From an uncultured Luminiphilus sp. (GTDB lineage Bacteria > Pseudomonadota > Gammaproteobacteria > Pseudomonadales > Halieaceae), in assembly GCA_943787485.1 (NCBI GenBank), contig CALSMP010000006.1:186001-250000 (forward strand): DNA of 64,000 bases. The letters run 5' to 3'. The translations under genes and the position numbers were made by a program. The notes under the pieces were generated by a model. That model did no database searches, was not told the origin of the DNA, and was given only the letters and a program-made list of their open reading frames with translations. Positions 57,118 through 64,000 of the stretch are shown here, one piece after another. Positions within the stretch are counted from its first letter, which is position 1; the number at the start of each line of letters is the position of its first letter.

Positions 57118-59364
57118 TTACAGGGATTCAATCGGGTCAATGTCCATAAACCAGCGCAAACCTGCAGGCTGCTTTTGACTGTCTGCGATCATCACCAGCT
57201 GAGTTGCCAGATGGTGGACCGATTTCCTCACCCCCCCCATAAGTATGACCTGCGAGCGGTAGAGACCGGCCCGTCTAGCCATCGCAGCGGGCAGCGGGCC
57301 GACAATGCGGATCCCTTCGGTTAGCTCACGGGTGCGGAGTTGTCTGACACAGCGGGTTAAAAAGTCTAGGCCCTCAGCCGTTGCGCGACTGTCGCAACGC
57401 ATCACGGCCAGGTGACCATGGGGTGGCAACCCCTGGGAAAGCCGTTGGCTGAGCAATTCATCACAAAGGGTTTGCCACGGCTCTGCCAGCACCGATTGAA
57501 CTACCGGATGATCCGGGTGCCGGGTTTGGATAATGACCGCACCGGGTTTATCTGCCCTGCCTGCTCTGCCGCCAACCTGAGTAAGGAGCTGTGCCAGCCG
57601 CTCCTCACCACGGAAATCCGGGTTAAACAACTGGGCGTCAGCGTCGAGCACACCAACGCAGGTAACTTCGGGAAAGTGGTGGCCTTTGGTGAGCAATTGG
57701 GTGCCCAGAATGATGCAGGGCCCAACTGTGGCGATGGCGGTGAGGAGGTCTTCCATACTCGATCGGCGGGTCATGGTATCGCTATCCGCGCGGTAAACAG
57801 TCGTCCCCGCAAACAGACGTTGCAGTGCCTGCTCCGTCTGTTCGGTGCCCAATCCCAATCCCGAGAGTGAGGTGCCCGAACAACCAGGGCAGTGCCGGGG
57901 AATGGCACGTCTGGCACCGCAATGATGGCAGCAAAGCCCGGGCGGGGAACGGTGAAGCGTCAGGCGTGCGTCGCAGTTGTCACAGCCCGCAACCCAGCCA
58001 CAGGTTTGACACAGCATGCTGGGCGCAAAGCCGCGTCGGTTCAAAAATAGCAACACCTGCTCGCCACGTTCGAGTGTAGCCGACATGGCGTCAAGGAGTG
58101 GCTTGGATAGCCCGGCATCGAGCTGCAGTCCCCGAACGTCAACCAGCACTTTTTGCGGCATTGTGGCAACGCCCGGCCGCGTTGTTAACTGATGATGCCG
58201 ATAGCGCCCCACTCGGGTATTTACGATCGATTCTAGACTCGGGGTGGCCGAACCGAGGACAACAGAACAGCCTGTAACTTGAGCCCGCTTGACCGCAACA
58301 TCCCGCGCTGAATAGCGCAGGCCGTCCTGCTGGCTGTAGGACCCATCGTGCTCTTCATCCACAATGATCAGGCCTAATTTTGCCATAGGAACGAATACCG
58401 CGGAGCGGGTGCCGATCACGATGGCTGCCTCGCCTGATCTCGCCATTTGCCAGTGCCGGTCCCGCGCACCATCACTTAAGCCCGAGTGCAGTACGGCGAT
58501 GGGCGCCTCGAATCGAGATTGGAATCGCTGAAGCATTTGAGGTGTCAGATTGATCTCCGGCAGCATTACCAAAGCTTGTTGACCATTTCTGAGCGTGGCG
58601 GCAATGGCCTGTAAGTAAACCTCGGTTTTGCCGCTGCCCGTAATACCCTCAAGCACATGGCAGCAAAACTCCCCTTGAGTTGCGTTGATTTGGGTAATGG
58701 CTCGCGCTTGCTCGGGTGTGGGCGATAGCGCTTGCCCCCAACGCCAGTCCTCGGCGTGGCTAATATCGCGCTTTTCAGCCAGATCTTTGCTGAGTAATTC
58801 TCGAGCAGTTGCTCGTGTTATCCCCAGGGCCGTGAGCTCGCTGAAGCGCCGGGGGCGCTCGCGTAACAGCGCCAAAAGCGCCGCCTGCTTGGGCGCGCGT
58901 CTTAGGGCGTCATCGGGGAGACCTCGGCCCCGCACATTCAGCGCCAAACCGGGCTCGCCAAGCGGCGCGGGAGGCTCGCCCCGTCGTTCCCGCGGAGCCA
59001 GCGCGAGCACCATCGCCTCTCCCGGCGGGTGTTGGTAGTACTCGGCAGTCCAGCCGAGTAATTTGAGCAACAGGGGGTCAATGAGCGGCTGGCTATCGAG
59101 AACGGCATCAGCTGGCTTTAATGTGTCGACTTGGCTTTCCGATCGTGGGATCGACGCCAGAACCACCCCAACCACCCGACGATTACCCAGCGAGACCCGA
59201 AGCCGCGTTCCCACCGGGACCGGTTGCTGCCAACCAACAGGTGGTAAGTAGTCCAGCAGCCGGCGAATTGGCGCGTTCACCGAGCAACGAAGCACCACCC
59301 CAGAGGGATTTACCTCTTCGGTTTCACGCCCATCGGCCACCTGTAACGGGGTTTTTGCGGTCAC
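57118..59364 (-). CDS. priA: Primosomal replication restart helicase PriA
   Basis: PriA reloads the replisome at collapsed forks. The 748-residue protein has the N-terminal 3'-end binding domain, Walker A GITGSGKTEVY, DEEH box, GSATPS, a zinc-binding Cys array (CQTCGWVAGCDNC... CCHHCG... CPGC, about 450-495), and helicase motifs QLLTKGHHFPEVTCVGVLDAD and QVGGRAGR. The start is GTG 59364 with GAGGAT upstream. It is divergent from rpmE. Confidence 0.96.
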   Translation of the reverse strand: MTAKTPLQVADGRETEEVNPSGVVLRCSVNAPIRRLLDYLPPVGWQQPVPVGTRLRVSLGNRRVVGVVLASIPRSESQVDTLKPADAVLDSQPLIDPLLLKLLGWTAEYYQHPPGEAMVLALAPRERRGEPPAPLGEPGLALNVRGRGLPDDALRRAPKQAALLALLRERPRRFSELTALGITRATARELLSKDLAEKRDISHAEDWRWGQALSPTPEQARAITQINATQGEFCCHVLEGITGSGKTEVYLQAIAATLRNGQQALVMLPEINLTPQMLQRFQSRFEAPIAVLHSGLSDGARDRHWQMARSGEAAIVIGTRSAVFVPMAKLGLIIVDEEHDGSYSQQDGLRYSARDVAVKRAQVTGCSVVLGSATPSLESIVNTRVGRYRHHQLTTRPGVATMPQKVLVDVRGLQLDAGLSKPLLDAMSATLERGEQVLLFLNRRGFAPSMLCQTCGWVAGCDNCDARLTLHRSPPGLCCHHCGARRAIPRHCPGCSGTSLSGLGLGTEQTEQALQRLFAGTTVYRADSDTMTRRSSMEDLLTAIATVGPCIILGTQLLTKGHHFPEVTCVGVLDADAQLFNPDFRGEERLAQLLTQVGGRAGRADKPGAVIIQTRHPDHPVVQSVLAEPWQTLCDELLSQRLSQGLPPHGHLAVMRCDSRATAEGLDFLTRCVRQLRTRELTEGIRIVGPLPAAMARRAGLYRSQVILMGGVRKSVHHLATQLVMIADSQKQPAGLRWFMDIDPIESL

Positions 59365-59433
59365 TCGTCGATCCTCATCAAGACGCCAGTGTAGCCTGTT
59401 GTCCCGATCAGGCGGAGACTGGCATTAGGGTGC

Positions 59434-59461
59434 TTGAAAAAGAGGCGGTTTCTGGTAAGCT
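59434..59461 (+). promoter_or_regulatory. Probable rpmE promoter overlapped by a hairpin
   Basis: TTGAAA (59434-59439) and TAAGCT (59456-59461), spaced 16 bp, precede rpmE. The sequence from AAAAAGAGGCGG to CCGCCCTCTTTTTT around it also forms a near-perfect inverted repeat with a T-run, so the site could act as a terminator for transcripts crossing it in either direction. Confidence 0.45.
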
Positions 59462-59512
59462 CCGCCCTCTTTTTTGCCCCCAAACTTGATTTGGGGGGTG
59501 TCGAGGATGGTC

Positions 59513-59728
59513 ATGAAAGCTGAAATTCACCCAAAATACGACGAAATCACAGCGCGCTGCAGCTGCGGCAACGAGATTAAAACCCGCTCTACGCTCTGTG
59601 AGGACATTTCTCTGGACGTGTGCAGTCAGTGCCATCCCTTCTTTACAGGGAAGCAGAAGATTGTCGATACTGGTGGGCGAGTGGATCGCTTCAATAAGCG
59701 CTTTGCCGGTCGTAGCCTCAAGAAGTAA
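59513..59728 (+). CDS. rpmE: 50S ribosomal protein L31 (zinc-binding form)
   Basis: The 71-residue protein begins [20 protein letters not shown] and has four zinc-binding Cys (CSC... VCSQC), so it is the C+ type, not the zinc-free YkgM paralogue. ATG 59513 follows GAGGAT; the longer frame from 59474 is unneeded. A strong terminator follows. Confidence 0.97.
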   Translation: MKAEIHPKYDEITARCSCGNEIKTRSTLCEDISLDVCSQCHPFFTGKQKIVDTGGRVDRFNKRFAGRSLKK

Positions 59729-59743
59729 ATCCAAGCACACACG

Positions 59744-59772
59744 AAAACGCCGGCTCAGCCGGCGTTTTTTTT
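59744..59772 (+). terminator. Intrinsic terminator of rpmE
   Basis: AAAACGCCGGC-TCA-GCCGGCGTTTTTTTT is a perfect stem with a three-base loop and an eight-T tail, 15 bp after rpmE. Confidence 0.93.
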
Positions 59773-59810
59773 ACCCGCGAGTCGGGGTCTTAACATAAAG
59801 GCGAAAAGCC

Positions 59811-61100
59811 ATGGTCAAGCAGTTTACGAAAGATGCGCTGGACTACCACGCATTGCCCATTCCCGGGAAGATCAGCATCGAGTTGACCAAACCCGCGGAG
59901 ACCATGCGCCATCTAGCTATGGCGTATTCCCCCGGTGTTGCTGAGCCGTGCAACCTGATCGCCCAAGATCCACAGCTCGCATACCGCTACACCGGCAAAG
60001 GCAACAGCCTGGCCGTAATCAGCAACGGCAGCGCTGTCTTGGGCTTGGGTAATCTCGGTGCCCTCGCGAGTAAGCCGGTTATGGAGGGCAAGGCGCTACT
60101 GTTCAAGCGTTTCGCCAACATCAACGCGATAGATGTGTTGGTCGATACTCAGGACGTCGAGGAATTTATCAGTACGGTGCGCGCTATTTCTTGTACTTAT
60201 GGCGGGATTAACCTCGAAGATATTAAGGCACCCGAGTGTTTCGAAATCGAGCGACGTCTTCAGGCGCTTTGTGACATTCCGATTTTCCATGATGATCAGC
60301 ACGGCACAGCAATCGTTACAGCAGCGGGGCTGGTCAACGCGCTGGAAGTTCAGGGCAAGCAGATCGACGATGTCAGTATCGTGTGTCTGGGCGCGGGAGC
60401 GGCTGCGGTGGCGTGCATGAAGCTGCTGTTAGAGATGGGTGCGGATGCCGGTCGGCTGATGATGCTCGATCGTCAGGGGGTTATTCACTCGGGGCGTGAT
60501 GGCCTGACTGAACAAAAAGCCTTGTTTGCCCTCGACACCGACAAGCGCACCCTCGAGGATGCCATGGCAGGAGCAGACGTGTTCATCGGCTTATCGGGGC
60601 CTGATTTAGTGACTCCCGAGATGGTTAAATCAATGGCGCTAAAACCCATTATTTTTGCGTGCTCTAACCCGAATCCAGAGATCAAGCGAGAGTTGGCGTT
60701 TGCTACGCGGAGTGACATCGTGATGGCAACGGGGCGGTCAGATTTGCCGAATCAGGTCAATAATGTGCTCGGTTTTCCGTTTATATTCCGAGGCGCGCTC
60801 GATGTGCAGGCGTCCTGTATTAACGAGGCGATGAAAATAGCCACGGTGAAGGCGCTTGCAGAACTTGCGAGAGAACCCGTACCCGAGTCTGTCCTTGATG
60901 CCTATAGTCTGGTGGAGCTGGAGTATGGTCCCGACTATATCCTCCCGAAACCCATGGATCCCCGCTTAATGCCTATTATTGCGCCAGCCGTTGCGCGCGC
61001 TGCCGTCGAGTCCGGTGTCGCGAGGACGGTGCTGGAAGAAGACTACGAAGAGCAATTATGGGGTGGTGTCGGCTTCGGTGCCGACCGGAATTGGCGCTAG
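59811..61100 (+). CDS. maeB: Malic enzyme (single-domain, MaeB-like, probably NADP)
   Basis: It decarboxylates malate to pyruvate, giving NAD(P)H. The 429-residue protein has the N-domain with AYSPGVAEPC, NGSAVLGLGNLGALASKPVMEGK, IFHDDQHGTAIV and the dinucleotide-binding LGAGAAAVACMKLL. It lacks the C-terminal phosphotransacetylase-like domain of E. coli MaeB (759 residues). ATG 59811 follows AAAGGCG. The cofactor is not provable here. It lies between rpmE and ponA, as in Pseudomonas. Confidence 0.92.
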   Translation: MVKQFTKDALDYHALPIPGKISIELTKPAETMRHLAMAYSPGVAEPCNLIAQDPQLAYRYTGKGNSLAVISNGSAVLGLGNLGALASKPVMEGKALLFKRFANINAIDVLVDTQDVEEFISTVRAISCTYGGINLEDIKAPECFEIERRLQALCDIPIFHDDQHGTAIVTAAGLVNALEVQGKQIDDVSIVCLGAGAAAVACMKLLLEMGADAGRLMMLDRQGVIHSGRDGLTEQKALFALDTDKRTLEDAMAGADVFIGLSGPDLVTPEMVKSMALKPIIFACSNPNPEIKRELAFATRSDIVMATGRSDLPNQVNNVLGFPFIFRGALDVQASCINEAMKIATVKALAELAREPVPESVLDAYSLVELEYGPDYILPKPMDPRLMPIIAPAVARAAVESGVARTVLEEDYEEQLWGGVGFGADRNWR

Positions 61101-61140
61101 GGCATCATCTATCCTGAAAGCCTGCCGCGACCTCAGCGTT

Positions 61141-63558
61141 TCAAAAAAGACCCTTGAGGTCATCGGTGTCGAGCGGTGTCTGTTGGTCACCTTGATAAGC
61201 CGGCAGAAATTCTTCTAAAAAATATTCGAGGGTACTGTTTTCCGGTGAGCCGCGAACGCGTTCACCCGTCTCCTTATCGATTCTTAGGCGAACAACCCCT
61301 TCGGGCATTGGCGTGGGTGTCTGTTCGGGATCCAAAGCTTCACGCATAAACTCAATCCAGATTGGCAGCGCTGCCGTGCCGCCAAATTCGCGTCGCCCAA
61401 GCAAGCTGTAATCATCGAAACCCACCCATGTGGTCGTAACCAACGAGGCATTAAAACCCGAGAACCAGGCGTCTCTGGGGCCATTCGTTGTGCCAGTTTT
61501 GCCGGCAATGTCCTTCCTTTCCAACGCCCTCGCGCGTCGCCCCGTGCCGCGTTGAATCACGTCTTGCAGCATTGAGGTCACGATGAAGCTGGCGCGGGCA
61601 TCCATGACCCGGGGTGCCAGAGGGCCGTCCAGCGCGGAGGCTTCGAGAATGTCTTCCATTCGCACCACCTCGGTATCGGCAGCAAGGTTTTCACCCTCAC
61701 AGGCGGCGCACGCTAGCGCCGGCATGGCCTCGTAGACGACCTCTCCATCAGTGGTTTCAATGCGCTCTATGAGGTAGGGCGACACCTTGAAGCCGCCGTT
61801 GGCGACGATGGCGTATCCCGTTGCGATCTCAAGCGGCGTGAAGGCGTGGGTACCCAGTGCGAGGGTCAAGTTGCGCGCCATGGTGCTGGTATCAAATCCA
61901 AGGCGCTCGACGTAATCGATGAATCGGGGGATACCAAGGCGCTGCAGCACACGGATCGATACTAGGTTTCGGGAAAACGTCAGCGCATCTCGCACCCTCG
62001 TCGGCCCATAAAATCGGCCGCTGTCATTCTCGGGCCGCCATATCTCGTCGTTACTCAGGTTATCCAGCACGATGGGCGCATCGTTGATCAGCGTCGCAGG
62101 GGTAATCCCATTTTCGATGGCAGCGGCGTAGAGAAAGGCTTTGAAATTTGAGCCTGGTTGGCGCTTCGCCTGAGTCGCCCGGTTGAATTTAGACAACTCA
62201 AATCCCATGCCCCCGACGAGCGATCGAATTGCGCCACTGGTTGGATCGAGGGAGACCAGAGCCGCCTGGGCCCGCGGGACCTGAGTCAGTCGCCATTGAC
62301 GAGTAGACTCCTCCCACCGAACCCGGATGAGATCCCCCACGCTGACCAAGTCCGCCGGTGTTGAGCCAGCAGGGCCGGTACTGTTTTCGGTGTTATAGCG
62401 CCGAATTTTTGATAGGTCTGATCGCCAGTCAAGCCGTCCGATTTCCCCGCTCTTGGTCAGCAGCGTGGCCCCCTCAACATCGATTCCGATCACCATTGCC
62501 GGCGGAAGATCCGCAATGATCGGCATGGCGTTGAGGGCTTCAATCCAGCGCGCCCTCAAGATGTCCTCTGGCTCACTGTCTAGTGGCGGCAACCGGCGCT
62601 CGGGGCCTCGCCAGCCGTGCCGTTGGTCGTAGGTCATCAAACCGCCGAGAAGCGCTCTTCTCGCCGCGGATTGCAGCGAGCTCTCAACGGTTGTCGTAAC
62701 AATGTAGCCATCGTTATAGGCGCCGTTACCGAAGCGATCTACCATCTCTTGTCGAACCATCTCGGCGACGTAATCCGCGTCGACCTGTACTTTGAGCCCG
62801 TGATAGGAGGCCAAAACGGGCTCGTTCATGGCGACGTCTCGGGTGTGCTTGTCGATCATTCCTAAGGATTCCATACGACCCAAAATCCAGTCACGCCGGA
62901 TTTTTCCCGCATCGGGATTGCTCAAGGGGTTATTTCGCGATGGCGCTTTAGGGATGCCTGCCAGCATGGCCTGCTGGGCCAAGGTGAGCTCCCATAGGGA
63001 TTTGCCGTAGTAGGTTTGGGCGGCGGCTTCAAAGCCGTAGGCGCGATGGCCTAGAAATACACGATTTACATAGAGCTCAAATATCTGCTCCTTGCTCAGG
63101 GCGCGTTCTATTTCAATGGCGAGAAGAATTTCGGTGAACTTTCGGAGAAAAGTCTGGTCCAGGGTGAGAAAGTAGTTACGCGCCACTTGCATGGTCAGGG
63201 TCGAACCCCCACTGCCTTTACGCCCGGTCATGACCAGTTCCGACACCGCTCTGGCCAGACTGAGTAGTTCGATACCGCCGTGGTCGAAGAAGCCATCGTC
63301 CTCTGCAGCGAGCAAGGCGTCCACGAAGGGTTTGGGGATTTGATCAAACTGCAGCGGGTTTCGCTTTTGCTCACCGAACTGCGCGATTAGCAGCCCGTCT
63401 TGGCTCAGAACACGCATCGGGGTCTGCAGGGTAATGTTTTGTAGCGCTTCTGGTTCGGGTAGCCGAGGGCTCAGAAACAGATAGAGACCCGCCAGACCCC
63501 AAATCATCCCGCAGGCGCCGATGAAGGCTAAAACGCTGAGTTTGCGGGTTACGCCCAC
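61141..63558 (-). CDS. mrcA: Penicillin-binding protein 1A (bifunctional transglycosylase/transpeptidase)
   Basis: PBP1A polymerises and cross-links peptidoglycan. After one membrane helix it has the GT51 domain (AAEDDGFFDHGG with the catalytic Glu, GGSTLTMQVARN, YVNRVFLG), an OB-like insert, and the transpeptidase: SNFK (Ser nucleophile), SRN and KTGTTNG. I use GTG 63558 (VGVTRKLSVLAFIGA), putting the helix right at the N-terminus; the frame open to TTG 63675 adds a polar leader with no family likeness. It is divergent from pilM, the standard ponA/pilM arrangement. Confidence 0.94.
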   Translation of the reverse strand: MGVTRKLSVLAFIGACGMIWGLAGLYLFLSPRLPEPEALQNITLQTPMRVLSQDGLLIAQFGEQKRNPLQFDQIPKPFVDALLAAEDDGFFDHGGIELLSLARAVSELVMTGRKGSGGSTLTMQVARNYFLTLDQTFLRKFTEILLAIEIERALSKEQIFELYVNRVFLGHRAYGFEAAAQTYYGKSLWELTLAQQAMLAGIPKAPSRNNPLSNPDAGKIRRDWILGRMESLGMIDKHTRDVAMNEPVLASYHGLKVQVDADYVAEMVRQEMVDRFGNGAYNDGYIVTTTVESSLQSAARRALLGGLMTYDQRHGWRGPERRLPPLDSEPEDILRARWIEALNAMPIIADLPPAMVIGIDVEGATLLTKSGEIGRLDWRSDLSKIRRYNTENSTGPAGSTPADLVSVGDLIRVRWEESTRQWRLTQVPRAQAALVSLDPTSGAIRSLVGGMGFELSKFNRATQAKRQPGSNFKAFLYAAAIENGITPATLINDAPIVLDNLSNDEIWRPENDSGRFYGPTRVRDALTFSRNLVSIRVLQRLGIPRFIDYVERLGFDTSTMARNLTLALGTHAFTPLEIATGYAIVANGGFKVSPYLIERIETTDGEVVYEAMPALACAACEGENLAADTEVVRMEDILEASALDGPLAPRVMDARASFIVTSMLQDVIQRGTGRRARALERKDIAGKTGTTNGPRDAWFSGFNASLVTTTWVGFDDYSLLGRREFGGTAALPIWIEFMREALDPEQTPTPMPEGVVRLRIDKETGERVRGSPENSTLEYFLEEFLPAYQGDQQTPLDTDDLKGLF

Positions 63559-63767
63559 GGCAGTTCTGTCTCCACGATGTGCCAAAAAGTAGCCTGTTAC
63601 GCACCTGAAGCATGAACTGTGACAGGACTGGGGAAAAAATACTGCGTCAAAATGGCCTTTTCTTCTGCTTGTCAATTAGTTACGTTTCATCGTAGAGGTT
63701 GAGTCTATTAGCGAAGGGCCGCAATTCTCGTAATAAAAGACAAACTAGGACGGACTCGAGGCGTGAT

Positions 63768-64000
63768 GTGATAGGGTTTATCACCAAGCGAAAACAGACG
63801 CAGATGCTCGGAATTGACATCAGTTCGACGACGATCAAGTTGATCGAGTTGAGTCGGGTTGGTGAACGTTATCGAGTAGATGCCTACGCCGTTGCCTCGC
63901 TGCCACAAGACGCGGTGGTGGAGAAAACGATTGCCAATGTCGAAGAGGTAGCCTCGACGTTGCGGGCATTGTTGGTCCAGGCAAAGACTAAAACCAAGCT
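63768..64000 (+). CDS. pilM: Type IV pilus assembly protein PilM (partial, 5' end)
   Basis: PilM is an actin-like ATPase on the inner face of the membrane that binds PilN and helps build type IV pili. The window holds its first 77 codons. The start is GTG 63768, giving VIGFITKRKQTQMLGIDISS, the usual PilM opening (short basic leader then LGIDISSTxxKLxEL), with GAGG upstream. ATG 63804 would drop the leader. The gene runs off the end; pilN, pilO, pilP, pilQ are expected next. Confidence 0.93.
   Translation, partial: MIGFITKRKQTQMLGIDISSTTIKLIELSRVGERYRVDAYAVASLPQDAVVEKTIANVEEVASTLRALLVQAKTKTK

Noticed and set aside
1..64000. CRISPR arrays, transposases, integrases, phage genes, toxin-antitoxin pairs, defence islands
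   Set aside because: No spaced direct repeats, IS ends or matching proteins were seen; the window is dense core genome.

Overview
The window is a stretch of bacterial chromosome from a gammaproteobacterium, most likely a marine member of the Cellvibrionales/Halieaceae type (inference). Support comes from conserved gene blocks in a Pseudomonas-like order (pilM|ponA, malic enzyme, rpmE, priA, argS, SPOR; ubiE-ubiJ-ubiB-hisI-hisE-tatABC; efp-epmA; gpmI-envC-ctp-yibQ beside yibN-grxC-secB; glnA-DUF4124-ntrB-ntrC). A three-gene proton-translocating transhydrogenase, an NhaC sodium antiporter and an ECF sigma/ChrR singlet-oxygen type switch also fit. No phage, insertion sequence, CRISPR array, plasmid gene or rRNA operon is visible. 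Almost all of it is densely packed core genome.

Layout. 1-5.7 kb: end of a phospholipase-D/cardiolipin-synthase gene, a degenerate histidine-kinase/receiver protein, tdh-kbl, an EamA permease and tRNA-Phe(GAA). 5.7-10 kb: an RND efflux pair. 10.1-14.4 kb: yggX and mutY, then divergent hisBHAF. 14.4-20.8 kb: yibQ, ctp, envC and gpmI, divergent from yibN-grxC-secB. 20.8-25.8 kb: nitrogen-control block glnA, DUF4124, ntrB, ntrC with a textbook sigma-54 promoter. 25.8-35.2 kb: typA, GNAT, cyclic-nucleotide-type sensor, parC, AhpA/Smp-like protein, serB, efp, epmA. 35.2-42 kb: amine oxidase-DUF1365-cfa-nhaC-thioesterase run, divergent from ECF sigma and ChrR. 42-45 kb: pntAA-pntAB-pntB. 45-54.2 kb: a small membrane protein, then a ten-gene leftward run ubiE-ubiJ-ubiB-hisI-hisE-tatA-tatB-tatC-mscS-ABC exporter. 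54.3-64 kb: DUF971, SPOR, argS, priA, rpmE, maeB, PBP1a and the start of pilM.

The most striking property is a set of small indels. As read, glnA carries about seven, ntrB one, ntrC one and hisH one, and the hisA 3' end probably one. When bridged, each gene regains the family's usual sequence and length (glnA comes out at exactly 469 codons). The glnA sigma-54 promoter, NtrC-type sites and terminator are intact. I therefore favour sequence or assembly error in these patches over true gene loss, but raw reads must decide.

I did not find a convincing new multi-gene system. The best leads are the pseudo-kinase hybrid at 257-2029, the ECF/ChrR locus whose operon also carries an NhaC antiporter and a thioesterase, the clean absence of hslVU from an otherwise conserved cluster, and two sensor-like proteins with degenerate cyclase or cNMP-binding folds.
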